Of a DNA stretch of 64,000 nt, positions 10,681-23,125 are shown piece by piece. The translations under genes were made by a program, and so were the position numbers. The DNA lies in assembly GCF_040807025.1 (NCBI RefSeq), contig NC_090954.1, positions 21,022,501 to 21,086,500 of the forward strand, given 5' to 3'. Positions within the stretch are counted from its first letter, which is position 1; every line of letters begins with the position of its first letter. Below the pieces are notes generated by a model that saw only the letters and a program-made list of their open reading frames with translations, did no database searches and had not been told where the DNA came from. The stretch comes from Struthio camelus (lineage: Eukaryota > Chordata > Aves > Struthioniformes > Struthionidae).

Positions 10681-11793
10681 TATTTATAATCATCAGCCCT
10701 ACTTCTTAACAATGACAATTGACAAGCTGTAAAAAATAGCCAGAAGTATTTTAGCGCCCAGAAGGGTTAATGGCCCTGAAGGAGCCCGATGGATCGCGCT
10801 GGTCGGTGCGCTGCACTTTCGCCACGGGAAGGAGGCTGTCCCTTTTATCAGGGACGGGTCTAAATCACATTTCCCCTGCCAACAAATCATGTAGGTGGGA
10901 GGGGTTTTTTTTTTGGTTTTTGTGTGTGGGGTTTTTTGTTTTTTTTCCTTGCAATTGCACCCATAACATTAGCGCATCAACCGCCTGCCGCCGCCCCAGA
11001 GAGGGAGTAGCCGTGATGGAAACAGCTGCTCTTGCCACACAGCCGTGCTGAAACCAAACGCAGCCAGTAAAGCAATAGGTGCGTCCCTGCTCAGAGAGGG
11101 ACCTGTAGGTACCGGTTGCCTGTAGCTCCCTGCTAATGCCAGGCCATGCTAGCACACATCTCACACCTGGCTAGCAGCTGAGCACTCGCGGCTGCCGAGC
11201 CGGCACGAGTCCCGAGCCCACGTCTCTGCTCCGGGCTTGAGGCTGCTGCGGGAGTCTCACCCTTGCACCATTGCTGCTCGGTAGGAATAGTAATGCGCTG
11301 CTGAGGCGCCAGGGCCCGTGCCTAAAGAGCGGCCGTGCCGCCTGCAAAGATGCCCTTCCAAAAAAGGGCTTCCAAAAGAGTTCAGTAGAAAAATTGCTAG
11401 AAAACCACCCAATTCAGTGATGACCATCAGGCCGCCAAGGCTGCACTGAGCCTCGAGGCTTTAAGGCAGTCATTAAAGGGCAGAGGAGAGGCCCATGCCC
11501 CAGGCCAGTCGCTGGATGGGGCCATATCTGGACAAGTCAAAGCTCCTGGCTTACAGCGCTGGGCGCTGCACCATGGGCTGGGCAGTTCCCGGCTCGCAGG
11601 ACAACGAAGGGGTATCAGACCCATCCCTTCCCCATTGCACCTTATGGCTTTGGCAAAGCAGCTGGGCCAGCGCAGGGGCCCTTGCTTGCTGCTGCAAGAC
11701 CCTCCTGGTGCCGAAGGCCTTGGGCATCTCCGTTCCTCCTGTTAGCACTGTCTCCGCAAAGCAGTGGCAGATGGCTGCCATAGAAATACAACT

Positions 11794-11812
11794 ATTTATT
11801 ATTATTATTATA
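11794..11812 (+). repeat. (ATT)n microsatellite
   Basis: Short TTA/ATT trinucleotide run in intergenic DNA. Confidence 0.85.
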
Positions 11813-13667
11813 TCATCATTAGGGAGTCCCGGTGGGGAAAGGCAGCAGGAGCCACTGTGATTACAGAGCAGCCATGGAGCTGGAGCATGCCCTGCAAACA
11901 CACCAGCCGCGCGAGCAGGCGCTAATGAGCTGGTATGGGAGCACCCGAGGAGCTGCCTTCAGGGCTGATCCAGGCACAGCGACATGTGGCATCGAGGCCT
12001 CTGTGTGCCAAGAGAAAACTAAAAGCCTAGTGTTCAAGGCTTCCCCAATATATGCATTATAAATGGGCGTGACAGGCAAGCAGGGTGAACTGGAGGATAA
12101 AGCGTTGGGTCTCTCCTCTTAGGTCTGGTGGCTACAGCAGAGATGGAATTGGTGGCCTTCGTCCAGCCTTCAAAGGACACTTATCTGCAATGTGAAAGCA
12201 CCAAGAGCGTGTGTAGTGGCATCAGCTCGGGTGAGCCCTGCCCTGGCACGGGGACGGCTCTGGTCAGGGTGGGCAAGGTGCAGTGGGCAGCTGGAAAGCT
12301 GCAGATGCTTCACTATTAGGCCCCGAAGGCAATGTGCCATCTCCAGGCTCCTGTCACCATCTCACCAGGGCTGTCGCTCCCAGGCGCCTGCAAAACTTGC
12401 CCTGCAGTAAGTGCCCTTCAGCCAGGAACGTGCAGAAAGGCTTGTGCTGGCCTCCCATCTCCAACCACGGCATGTGGTCGTGGAAATGCCTCTGCACAGC
12501 CATGACCTGTGCATGAGGGGCCCTGGAGCAGGCAGCCTCGCAGGTGCTGGGTGGGCAGCTGCCTCTCTCCAGGCCTGCACCGAGTACATGTAGCAGGAAA
12601 CGGCAGCTGGCATGAAAGCATCCCTGCTGAGCAGGAGACCTCAGGAAGGAAGGGAAGGACTCGCATCCCCTCCTGCTTCCCTCTGCCTGGCCGTGGCAGG
12701 CACCTACCGAGCAGGAAGTGGGGGCTCAACCCCACCTCCAGGTGCTCATCTCAAGAACATGTTCAGAGCCCTGGTGACAGAGGAGGATGAACATGACTGT
12801 TGGAGAAGGGGGTCAGGCTGGACACCCCAAGTCGTCTCATTAAGACCAGCACTACCAAGAGGAAGGGACAAGCGTCAGCAGCTGGTGACTCCCTCCTGCA
12901 CTGGACAGACACCCACATGTATCATCCAGAAGATTTGCCGCGCACCTGGACCTGAAATGCTGCAGCCTTTGCCAGGGCTCGTCTGGCCTCCCCACTCCTG
13001 CTTCTTGCTGCTCGCCCATGGGGTGCCAACGGCATAGACAGGGCAAAGCCGGAACAGCTCGGGGTGACTGCAGGGCTCTGCAGCAAGGGAAGGGGGACAG
13101 GCCTGGGGACAGGGGCACAGGTAATGTTGTCCTCAGTCCTTCCAGGCAAGGGAGAGGCCTAGGAGCTGTGCAGCCAGCATCACGAGCAAGACTTTGGTTT
13201 CTTCCATAGCAGTGCCTCATCTGAGGAAGGCCTACCTGCGAAGGGACAGAACCAACCTCACAAGAAGGGCACAGAACATCTTCCCAAAAAGACAGTCTCT
13301 AAGGCGGCACGGAGGACTCGTGTGTAGAGCACATCATCTTGGAACCCATCTCCAAAGACAAAGAGGACAAGAACAGAAGCTGAAAGCATCAGTGGGGCTT
13401 TTTGTAGGGTGAAGTGTGCTTCACCAGGGGGTTATCTGTTATGGAACGAGTGGTTTCGTGGCTGTACCGCACTAGGGCTTGAATAGACACTTTGCCTCCC
13501 AGAACGATCTTACTTGGCTGGCCTCCACGTGGAGATTGCCCAGAGGAGGGCTGCCATGACGGAGCGGGTCCTAGCAAACATGACCCACACAGAGGGTTGG
13601 TGGAGCTGAGCTTCTCAGAGGCAGCCAAAACTCAGCAGCACAAAACCATGCTGACCTGATGGAGGGA

Positions 13668-13736
13668 TAGCCCTGCTCTGAGCGAAGCCTGGACTGGAGA
13701 CCTCCAAAGGGTGCCTCCAACCAGCATTTCAATGAT
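13668..13736 (+). mobile_element. CR1 LINE 3'-end fragment (degraded)
   Basis: The run ggactggagacctccaaagg, then gtgcctccaaccagcatttc and aatgat, resembles the conserved CR1 3' end (pattern GGACT-GATGACCT-AGGTCCCTTCCAACC followed by an ATTCTATGAT-type terminus). Only the extreme 3' end is recognisable, and the upstream boundary is uncertain. Confidence 0.65.
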
Positions 13737-14144
13737 ATGTCACTCAGTCTTCCCCACACATCTCAAGTTAAGCAGAAGCGCAAAACAAAACATACAGCAA
13801 ACTGCACTTTTTGAATGCTATGATACATTATAGAGAAGCAAATACAAGATTACAGTTGGTTCTGCAGATTGGCCCCAGGAAAAAGAAAAGGCAGGTCAGA
13901 GCTGCACAAGGACAGTCCCACATCTCTCTGTCCTTCCCACTCCAGTGAATCTCTGTGTTCCTCCAGATGGACTGAAAACAATTCAGTCATTGGCACTACT
14001 TGCATTAGTGATGTAAGCTGAAATGTTACCTCTATACCTCTTAGTACCTCTATTTATCCAGAAGAACTTCACGCAAAGGAAAATATGCCCCCAAACACTT
14101 GTGCTTTAATCAAGAAGCTACTGGGACACTTGCATGGTGGAGAG

Positions 14145-14246
14145 ATCTCATTTAGTCCAGCAGTTTATTCAAAAGTGCATTTACACAAGTGCCATCAAAA
14201 TTCATGCTGTTGTCTGGAGTTACTTGAAATTTAAGTGAAATTACAC
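14145..14246 (-). other. SIL1: SIL1 3' UTR (end inferred)
   Basis: A short segment lies after the SIL1 stop on the - strand, up to the first canonical poly(A) signal (AATAAA read on the - strand at 14164-14169). The cleavage position is inferred as about 15-20 nt beyond it. Confidence 0.6.
14164..14169 (-). terminator. SIL1: Probable SIL1 polyadenylation signal
   Basis: TTTATT on the + strand reads AATAAA on the - strand, 77 nt after the SIL1 stop codon. It is the first canonical signal downstream of the gene. Confidence 0.65.
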
Positions 14247-14603
14247 CTATTCTGATCTTAATTCCTGAATGATGGTATTTACAGAGCCAAGGAGTTCCTT
14301 GAAATAGCCATCTTTGTCACCTTCCCTTTGTTCCTCTGCTGCCAGCTCTTCGTACTCACTGCGCAGCAGGCTGAGCGTGGTGCCAAGGGTCTGGTCACCC
14401 TGGTAGCGCTCCTTGCAGAAGGCCATCAGCACACTCACCGTCTTGAGGACCTTCTCCCGAGTGTCATGCTCCGGCATGGCCAACAGGTTGGAAACAATCA
14501 CACACCAGTCCTGCTCAACCACTGCTGGCACCAGCTTGACTTGCTGGTACTGCTGAATTTTCTCTTCCATTTGATCTCCGTTCTGAGATTCCTCAAGCAG
14601 CAC
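14247..14603 (-). CDS. SIL1: SIL1 terminal coding exon (BiP nucleotide exchange factor, C-terminus)
   Basis: SIL1 is an ER-lumenal armadillo-fold protein that releases ADP from the Hsp70 BiP/HSPA5. Its loss causes Marinesco-Sjogren syndrome in humans. This exon encodes 118 residues from VLLEESQNGDQMEEKIQQYQ to the end QELRSE, with stop TAG at 14247-14249. It aligns along its length with the human C-terminus: QQYRQVHLL/QQYQQVKLV, LPEHDAREKVL/MPEHDTREKVL and YFQELLGSVNSLLKELR/YFKELLGSVNTIIQELR. The acceptor is cccacag (14604-14610, - strand), phase 0. Two residues (SE) follow the position where human SIL1 ends in KELR, a sequence suggested as an ER-retention signal. The human L457 position, mutated to P in patients, is Ile here. 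Confidence 0.96.
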   Translation of the reverse strand: MLLEESQNGDQMEEKIQQYQQVKLVPAVVEQDWCVIVSNLLAMPEHDTREKVLKTVSVLMAFCKERYQGDQTLGTTLSLLRSEYEELAAEEQREGDKDGYFKELLGSVNTIIQELRSE

Positions 14604-16905
14604 CTGTGGGAAATCATGTTACATTGATTAAGGACAAAGGAGCACAGAGAGAGGAAGCCAAACCAGACACACTGATCCACGCGGTAGCTGTCTAAGGACG
14701 AGCTCTGACAGCGATGGAGCAAGACACACTCGATCGACTGCAAATCCTGGGCAATTCAACATCTGCCCCCTTCCACTCTATTAAGGAAACAGGGGGAGGG
14801 GGACATGCAGGAAAAGTTGCCGTGAAGTCAGTTCCCGGCATTGCACTTCTTCCAGGCAGTTGTTTGATGATTCACCCTGGCTCCATAGCTGCTGGGCGCT
14901 GCTGCACTGGGGCAGTACGGATGATGCTTAGAGCACAAACGGGCCCACGAGGACCAGGCTGCTCAGTGCTGGCTGGCTCCCTTGCTAGAGAGAAATGCCT
15001 GATCCCAGCAGTGCTGCTGGGGCAAGGTGAGGAGCTGTCTTTACCAGGAAGGAAAACCCTCCCACCACGGCACCGCAGGGAACACAAAGCCAAACGCCCT
15101 TTACAGCTTAGGTGGAGGAGCTGCTGCTGACAGCGTCAAATTCCCTAAACGGGCTCCGCTTCCCTTACGGAGTATTCCTCCCGGCTTGGCTGGTGGCCCC
15201 CTGTGATAATTACTATGTATGTGCTTCATTAATTAGCTCTGAATAACAGCAGCCTGCCTGCTTCGGCGTTATCGTTAAGGGAAGATCGGGGCTTCGGCAG
15301 GGCTGACGAGCAGACACGCGGAGCTGCGGCACAAAGCGAAGGCAGTCGGTGGCGAGCGTGCCAAGGAGCCTGTTGCGAGGAGGCAGCTCATCGACACGCC
15401 TGTCTTCAGGGGCCATTCGGGCCCCTGAGGACTCCCGTGACATTTTCTCTGACCTTTACTTAGGAGCCCAGCTCAGCTTGGCAACTGCCTTCTGCCGGTG
15501 CCTTGGGCAGTTGCTGCCAGGAGCTTCATCCTACTATGTTGCATTGCTGATTTACCGGACAGAGGGAGAAAAGGAGGAATAATGCCGGTGCTATCTGCCC
15601 TCTCCCGCTCCCCCAGGAAGGCTACCTGCAAAACTCTCATTTGCACACTGGCTACGCAGTATTTGGGGTGAAAGGGAAAGAACGAGGCCAAAAAAAGCTG
15701 TTCAAAAGCACTGCTCTTTGTGCTTCAGTTCAGAGAGCTGGCTCTAGCCACGTCTGATGTTAGTTTATGCTTTTAAAAACAGACTGTTTGACTTTCACTC
15801 AGCCTCCCCCCAGTGCGTTGACCTCATTCGGAGCAGCTCTGCACCTCCCCAGGTACTGAGCTTTCTCCCATTTTCTGTGCAGACTCAGAAAGAGAGTGTG
15901 CTGTGATTTATACGCTGGGAGGTGGCTTTCGCAATCAGAAGGGCAGTGAAAATCATTGTTTTAACATAAAACCGAGAATCTGTAGGGTCTGCAGATTGCC
16001 TCCAGTTAGAACGGAGCTGGGAACAGATGGGACTGCTAGAGGTACAGCAGTAAAACGTGGAACATGAGTAAATGGAAACCGTTACGATAAAAGGCCCAGG
16101 CACATTCCCTTTCGGTGCAACTAGATAAACAGGTTTGTTGTATATTAGAGCCAACACCTGATAAAATTCCAGACCAAGCAAAACAATTCGCACCTTTACG
16201 AAATCTCCTGCAAAACAACTGTTTTAAACACAGGCATTTCTCTGCAGTGCCTGAAATCCAAGTATTACAGCCGCAATAATCTGCAGGACAAATTGGCCAT
16301 AAACAGAGCGAAAGTGGATTTAATTCCCATTCTCTGGAGTAAGAGAAACACACAAACTAAATAACAAACGGTGGTGAGGAAACAGGATTTTTAAGCTGAC
16401 ATTTACAGCAGTAATCCAAGGTATTCTACAATACAACAGCTAAAGCTGCGGGCTTGCCTCCGATGTAAGACTAACAGATAGGCAACGGCCCTCTAAAACA
16501 GGCAGGATCACAGAAACCTGTCTCTAGGCAGTTTGTTAACGGTCTGCATTTCACAACAGCTGGACGGTGAAACCAAGCTGACGGCAGGTCCACCTCCTGT
16601 TTTTCCTACTCGTGTCCTCGTCTTTTCTTTTTTTAAGCACCCTAGGGTAGAAACGGCAACACTGGTTTAACGAAAAAACAAGGTTCAAGCTAATCCAGGG
16701 CGCTCCCAGCCACTCTGCAGCAGTGCCCAAGATGCTGGGAGGTGCTCAGCACCCTGATCCAAACTGCAGGATCCAGCCCTTCTTGCCCTGTTCCCACAGA
16801 GAGGCTCCACTGCCCCTCGGGCCCTGGCTGCAGTGGAGGGGGAAGCGTGCAGACCGGCATGCGGTGCCTCCACCCTGCCTCGCGCCAGCACGGCTCGTTC
16901 CTCAC
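14604..16905 (-). other. SIL1: SIL1 intron
   Basis: Intron of 2.3 kb with GTGAG donor at 16901-16905 and CAG acceptor at 14604-14606 (- strand). Nothing recognisable is seen inside it, no repeat or RNA gene. Confidence 0.92.
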
Positions 16906-17070
16906 CTTCTCCATGATGAGATCGTAGAGGAGCGTCACCACGCGGATGTAGAGGGCCTCCATGCCTTTCTCCCTGAAGAGGTTCCTGAGGACCTGAAGGC
17001 CACCAAGCTTGAGGAACTGCTGCTGGGCATAGGGGAAGTGTCTCAGCATCGAGGACAGGGCGAAGAGAGC
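16906..17070 (-). CDS. SIL1: SIL1 coding exon (armadillo-repeat segment)
   Basis: This exon encodes 55 residues, beginning [20 protein letters not shown] and ending [12 protein letters not shown]. It aligns closely with human SIL1 ([41 protein letters not shown]). These are alternating helices of the ARM-like fold that grips the BiP nucleotide-binding domain. The acceptor is ctcaccag on the - strand (AG at 17071-17072) and the donor is AAG|gtgagg at 16906|16905. The length is 165 nt, phase 0 at both ends. The frame runs cleanly from the preceding exon (AVKKK) into the next (VLLEES). An overlapping open frame on the + strand is an antisense shadow. Confidence 0.97.
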
Positions 17071-19342
17071 CTGGTGAGAAGAATGGTCCGTCTTTACCTC
17101 TGTACCTCAGACCCTTCTGCACCAATCTATAACCAGTCAAACACTGGTTTCGCGGAGCTCAGACTTGGTCGATAGGGATGCAAAGCAGCATGACCTCTGC
17201 TGGCTTTGGTGACGGGGCCCTCCTGTCCTTCCCAGTGCTGTGAGACCACTTGGACCAGCCACAGGCCAAGCCTGCAAGCAGCCCTGCCCTGTGCTCACTG
17301 TGGGACAGTTTGCCACCTGCAGGTAAGCTTCCCTTGGTGATGTCTACCCAATCTTCTTCACAGACACTCGATACATTCACTAAAATAGTAACCCATAAGG
17401 GCTTGTGGCTACCACTTGGACTGAACCCAGGCAAACATCTCCCCTTGCAGCTCTCTCCTTCCAGTCTCAAGGACGGGCTGAGCCAGGCCAGGCTGGGGTG
17501 AAGCAGGGTCTGGCATTGCTTAACAGAGCCCTTCCCCCTTGAGATGATTGGGGTAACTGGGAACTTGCCTTTTAGGCTTTTGAAGGCATGGGGTTGACAC
17601 TGAGGAGGCCATTAGGGGCCAACAAACTGATTTTTCCACTTGCCTGCCTGACAAACATGGGTCTTGCAAGCGATACGTTAAGAGCTGAGCGAGCCGCCCG
17701 GGCTGATATTCTGCCCTTTGGGCAAGGCTTTTGCCGAAGCAGGATGGGGGATGCTCATCTCAGGGCCTGCCGACGATCTGAACTGACTCCTTTGAGAGCA
17801 ATGGTGGGCCACGTTTCCTGCGCTCTTCCTGGACACATCAGAACTGACAGCAATTTTTTGCCCTGATCCAGTTTGTTTCTACTCTACGACTACTGAGTTG
17901 CCTCTGGTCAATTAGTGGATGTTGCCATCTCCTTTTTACCGCAGGTCAAAGGACTGGTGGGGGGGAGGGGGGGGGTGAAGAAACACGCTTTGGGCCTCTG
18001 CGCCCCGCTCCGCGCTGGACGGGGAACGCAGCTATCTGCACTTCGCTGCCACGACCGGCTGCCTCTGTCCAGGAAGGGGCTCAGGCACCAGCCTCCGTCG
18101 GGCTCCTGACCTGGAGCGGGCCCTCCGCAACCGCCCCTCCACACCACGGGAACCAGCAGTGGCGAGTAAAATCTTTGTCCTACTGGGAAAAGGGGGGTTG
18201 CAGCTCTTGGGGGCTCTAGTAAGACCGTGTGCAAACGCGGGGGACGCTGAACTCGGCCCTGTCCTGCTGCGGGGGGTCTCCCTATCCCTAGCTGTGCCAG
18301 CGCGGCTCAATTCAGGCTCTCTGCAAGGAATCGGATTGTAGTCGCCAACGTGGGTTTCAGATGAAGTTGCTGAGGGAGTCTGTACTCCCAGCCGCCCTTC
18401 CCACCCCAAACCCAGCGCCGGACCAAGACAAAGGCGTTCTCAGGACGAGTCTCTGAGCAAGGAGCTTCCTGCAGAGCGTTCCTCTGGCAGGGGCTTCCTC
18501 CCACCTGGGCATCGAGGAAGCATTTCCATGAAAGCGCAGTGATTCCTCAGTCCCTCCTCCCTCTCCTTTCGCTGGGTCGAGGACTTTTAGCACGGGCTAA
18601 GGGCACACGTGTTTGTGGGAGCGCCTCGTCAAAATTTCGGCAGCACATCACCGTTGGCCTAATGGCAGGTACGTTAAAGAAGAATAGAGAGAGCTGCTAG
18701 TTCTCTCACCCTGCAGAATTCCCTCTCGCAGGAGGTCACTGTGTTAAACGCTGGGGCTGGATTTTTAGAAGAAGCTAGATAATTTTATAGCCGATAAACA
18801 GTCGCAGCATTGCATGCTAAAGCGAGGGTAATTAGATCTCATGCTCCAGGGAGTATGCCAATGCGGGAGGGAGGCAGTGAGGAATCCCCCTACCCCAACA
18901 GACAGCGCTGCACATTTAGCTAGGGGCTCTCCCAGTTTTTCATCTTGCTCTAAAGCCTCCGCTGTTGGCCAGTGCCAGAGGCAGGATGCGGGGCTGGCTA
19001 CAGCAATTATCTCCTTCCAAATGTCAACTTCTATGCTGGTTAGTCTCTGATCTTTATGCCTGCTACCACTATCCACGCCTTTCCTCCCAGACAATCTGCA
19101 GCATCAAGCGCTGTCACCCAAGGGGTTTTCGGTGCTGCTCTGTGAGCCTTGCTTTCCTTGCAATTAAGGCAAAACCACAGTGCCAGGAGACCAGCAGGAC
19201 CCAGCCGGCAAGGGACCCAGAGCAATGGGGTGGTCTAGGGGGTGCACCCTGAGGAATACTTGCATTTAGTCCGGCACAGAAATGGCTTTACCCAGAGGTA
19301 CTGTAAGAAGGAAACAAGGTACATGCCCCTTTGCCGTCTTAC
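17071..19342 (-). other. SIL1: SIL1 intron
   Basis: Intron of about 2.3 kb with donor GTAAG at 19338-19342 and acceptor CAG at 17071-17073 (- strand). It contains an interrupted G run (G7-A-G9) near 17957-17974 on the + strand. No gene is recognised inside. Confidence 0.92.
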
Positions 19343-19439
19343 CTTCTTCTTGACAGCCAAGGGTTGTTCTGTAGCCAAAGTAACCAGGAGCTTCTGTAGC
19401 GCACCCCCTTCGATTGCTTCTATCTGGACTTTGGGGTTG
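19343..19439 (-). CDS. SIL1: SIL1 coding exon (armadillo-repeat segment)
   Basis: This exon encodes [20 protein letters not shown] and then [12 protein letters not shown]. Human SIL1 has [20 protein letters not shown] and LATEQPLTAKKK. It begins with one base (C) completing a Ser codon split across the large upstream intron (AG|C), then 32 full codons. The acceptor is cttttcctgcag (AG at 19440-19441, - strand) and the donor is AAG|gtaaga at 19343|19342. The length of 97 nt fits the 122-nt exon before it to restore the frame. The segment is an ARM-type helical repeat in the core of the exchange factor. Confidence 0.97.
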
Positions 19440-22400
19440 CTGCAGGAAAAGAACAAAAATGTATGTCAAAAACCACATGGAAATGTGCCACTGGGGGACA
19501 GACCACAGGTCTGTCTGGGCCAACACAGTGCAGCAGACATTAATGAGAAATGTAGGAGACACCAGGTAAAATACAGCCTCGTCCCTGGAGCAAGTTCCCC
19601 CAGCTTCCCCTGAGCACAGCTCACAGCTGCAAACGTGCCCCGGGTGCACGCGGTGCGTGGCCACGCACCTCCTGTCCTGCCAGCGAGAGCTCAGCCCGTG
19701 CGAGGTGCAGGCAGGCTTGGCTCCAGTCCTCAGCACGAGCACGCAATCCTCTACGGAGTACTTCCCAACCCAAACGAGCCACCCTAAGTACAGGCAGTGC
19801 CTAAACGCAAGGCAGAGCTGGCGTTTCCTGGAGGAGCCAGGTGCTCCCAGGACTGCAGCGCCGCCACCAAAACAGGCAGGATGGTGTGAAGGCGCTCAGC
19901 ACTTTCCACCTGGGACACTGTGCTCCTTCCCACCCTGCAGAGCGGAAAGCTGCCTTCTGCATGCCAGGACAGCCAAAGCCCCGCTGCCACCCTGACCGTG
20001 CATCGCCCCAGCCCCACGGAGCTGGCAGCCCTGGCCCTGGGTCGCTCTGCTAAGGAAGAAGCAGCAGCTCAGCTCCATGGGGTTGGCACCAGGAGGTGCA
20101 GCGTTTGGCCAGTTAGACACCAGCAGATCTTCTCCTGTGCTCCTGCCAAAGAAGGCAGCAGCAGAGGTGAGCGGGGCCTGCAGCGCCGGCCTCGTGCCAG
20201 CATGGAAACGCGCCCTCCACCGCGGCCCGGTGGGCACGCTGCCAAGTGCTTGCCCGTCCGGAGGCATAGCAAACGTCTCAGCTCTGCAGCCACATACCTG
20301 ACAGACAGGGGCCGAGGAGACCAGTCTAACCAGTGGCACAAGGAAAATGAAATGCGACTGATGTAACCTGAAGTGATGGCAACGCAGCTCGGGAAGGGCA
20401 CGCCAGGCTGTCCATGCCAACCCTGTCTTACTTATGAGCATCTTCCCCTGGCCACAGGTGCTAACTCCGCCAGGCTTCCTCCCCTCACCCTCACTTGCAT
20501 TTCACTCGCAGCAATTGCTCCATTAATCCTTTCACTTTATATTGCATCTATTCCTTAATGGCCTTTTATTTCAGTTCTCAGTTTCCACCTCTCCTGTGTT
20601 CCTCACTTTGGGTTAACGTGCTGATTTATTTAAACACTTCTCTGCCATCGCACTGCCTGCGCTGCAGCATCAGTCTTTCAGCTCACCTGGAAAAAGGACC
20701 TGTTTGTCCCCAGGGCCTCTGAATCACGAATTCCACCTGGTCTCACCACCCACACACCTCTCGCATCATGCCTTTTTCTTCAAGGACTATAAATGGCTAA
20801 ATTCCTTTCTCTGTCTGAAAGAACTAGGCTACAACTCTCTTTCTGGATGTGAATGGCCACCCCAGGTTCTCAGGGCCAGCTGATGCCACTCCTAGTCCTC
20901 AGCGCAGCCCTCCGGCGCCGGCATTGTGCAGGGATTTCCATCCTCATGGCCAGTGTTATGGTAGCTGTATTTGCTGCTAGAAAGGGACCGACACAAGGCC
21001 AGTCCTCCTGCGAGCAATGCGTGGAGACAGGAGACTCTGGGCAAAGCAAGTCCATCAGATACGGCGCAGGACAGATTGGGTAAGGCTGATACTGGGGCTG
21101 GAGAAGTGGCTGATGTCCTCCTGGATCTCTTTTAATGCACAGTTTGCTGCCTCTAAGGCCTCTGCTGACTTCACAGAGAGCTCCTGGGGTGCCCTGTGGT
21201 TCTTGCATCAGCTTATTATAACTTGTAGAAAATCTACATGCAGTCAGATCCCAGCATAAAAAACAGTAGGGCTCTGCAAGATCATGGCCTACGCATCCCT
21301 CCTTGCTGCAGGTCAGCAGCAAGCGCGCAGCCAAGCAAGGACGCCGGGGCCAGCTCCTGGCAGCACTGATGTGAGCTTCTCCTGGGCAACGGTGCTTCTG
21401 GCCGGCCGGCTCCCAAAGCCATGATTTTGCCATTCAAACAACGGAGCTCATATTGTCCACAAGCCAGAAAAGGAGGCAGAGTTAGGCCCTCCTCTAATGT
21501 TCAAGAAGAGTCTAGCCACCCTGGGCTGCTTGAGAGATTTTCAGCAATGACCTGGTGTAATACAAAGAATAAAATAACCCTTGACGTAAGCACAAGTGCA
21601 AGCAGACAGGGCTGCCACCCTGTGCCTCCATGCACCCGAAAACATGCCTTTCCCCACCTCTGGGCTGCACCTGGGCGCTGGCTGCCCTGGAAAGGGCTAC
21701 TCAGCCTCTCAGACCCTTTGCAAGGACGCTTCTAGTGTATTTTGAAGGCGGGAGAGAGGCTACATGCTACAGGCTGGCTCTCTGGCAGGGCTGAAGCTGA
21801 GACAGAGCTTCCGCGTTCAGACCACAACGCACCGAACGCCTTCATCCCTGATGCTGGGTCTCTCGTGCTCCGAGGAAGAGCTCCAGGTCTTCAGCCTTTG
21901 CCTGCCTTTGAAGCAGCTATTGCACTGCAGTTAGCTAAAGGTCACGCGTCTCTGCTACAATAGAGCTGTTACTATTACCAGCAAGCTGCCGGAGCAGCCA
22001 GTGCCAAGAATCGTACAAGAAATAAGAAAAAGACAGGCAGACAGGGTCATAAAAAAAAAATGCAGAAGACAAATGGACTCGGGCAGGGAGCAGCTTCGAA
22101 TTAAACTGATGGCTTAATATTAGCTTATAAAAATGTAGCAAAACAGAAAACTCGCCCGTGTCAATCGAGGTGCCAGGCACTCTCTCCCGTTGCCTTTGCA
22201 GGGAGGGCAGCAGCCGCCTCCGTCCAGGCTTTGTTTCTCGCACCAGCAGGAGGAGACCGTGGCTCGGAGGTGGCAGATCCGGTGCGCGGATTCCCACTGT
22301 AATTACCAGGCTGACCTCAATGCAGAAAAGCACGGCTTGTCGAAAGCCTCCTAACGGCTCCCTTTGATTTCTCCTTCCTCATCTGATCGCTGCGTTACTC

Positions 22401-23097
22401 AGGGACTCTCTTAATAACAGGCCAGATCTCAGAGGCTGAGCTGCGGCAGCACGATGCAGGAACAGCCCCCGTTGTGCATGGAAAACGGGGACAGAAGATC
22501 CAGGTCCCTCTGTTGCGAGCCCGGCTCTCTGCGTGCAAAGCTATGGAGGAAACGGAGAGGAGATGGGAGGATTCGGGGGGTGAAGCCGCAACATCTAGAA
22601 AGCTCCATTTCCAAGGAATAACATGCCCTTTGGCTCACAGGTCAAAACCGTCACGCAGGACCTGAATATGGGCTGTGGTACGGTAAAAGAAATAACACCG
22701 GCAGACCAAAGCTCGTGATGGGAGACTGGTGAGCCGTCCAAGAAGGACGGCGGTAGGAAGAGAGTTAGGTACCTGGACTTTCCGCCTATGTGTTAAAACG
22801 TTGTGCCAGCCAGGGAGGACCAGCCTGGAGTCCTCCCCAAGCCAAGCAAAAACTCTCAGGAGACAGAAACAATGAAATTCCCTTTGCAGGGAGGGCTCAC
22901 TCATTTCCCCTAACAGCTCCAGGGCAAATCGAGGAGGAACCACCTGCAGCAACAAAGGAGCAAGTCCTTATCCCAGGAAAGCTCAAAAGGCTGATCAAAA
23001 ACATTTTCAACCTTTGGATTAAGATCCTAGGCTGGTTATCAGGGACAGTTTAAATTATCAGCAGGACTTGGTGGAACCAGGGGGAAGAGCCTGCTGG

Positions 23098-23125
23098 ACT
23101 AATAAAGGCAACTGCCTTTATTAGT
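23098..23125. repeat. Perfect inverted repeat, 13-bp arms, 2-nt centre
   Basis: Arm actaataaaggca (23098-23110) is followed by ac and then its exact complement (23113-23125). Both arms carry AATAAA, so the hexamer is present on both strands. Confidence 0.95.

Larger units (their letters stand above)
10501..14140. other. Intergenic DNA between the CpG island and the SIL1 3' end
   Basis: No recognisable gene. It contains a C18 tract (10521-10538), an (AC)9 microsatellite (10663-10680), a T/G-rich low-complexity stretch (about 10903-10950), an ATT/TTA microsatellite (about 11794-11812) and a CR1-like fragment (about 13668-13736). Open frames in 11.4-13.2 kb overlap one another on both strands and show no family motif. 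Confidence 0.7.

Noticed and set aside
14328..14627. 99-codon + strand frame over the terminal SIL1 exon
   Set aside because: Antisense shadow of the real exon on the - strand.
16723..17175. 150-codon + strand frame over the SIL1 exon at 16906-17070
   Set aside because: Antisense shadow of a well-supported SIL1 exon.
17310..17330. + strand consensus donor (ctgcag|gtaagc) in a SIL1 intron
   Set aside because: Isolated, with no open exon or partner acceptor recognised on the + strand.
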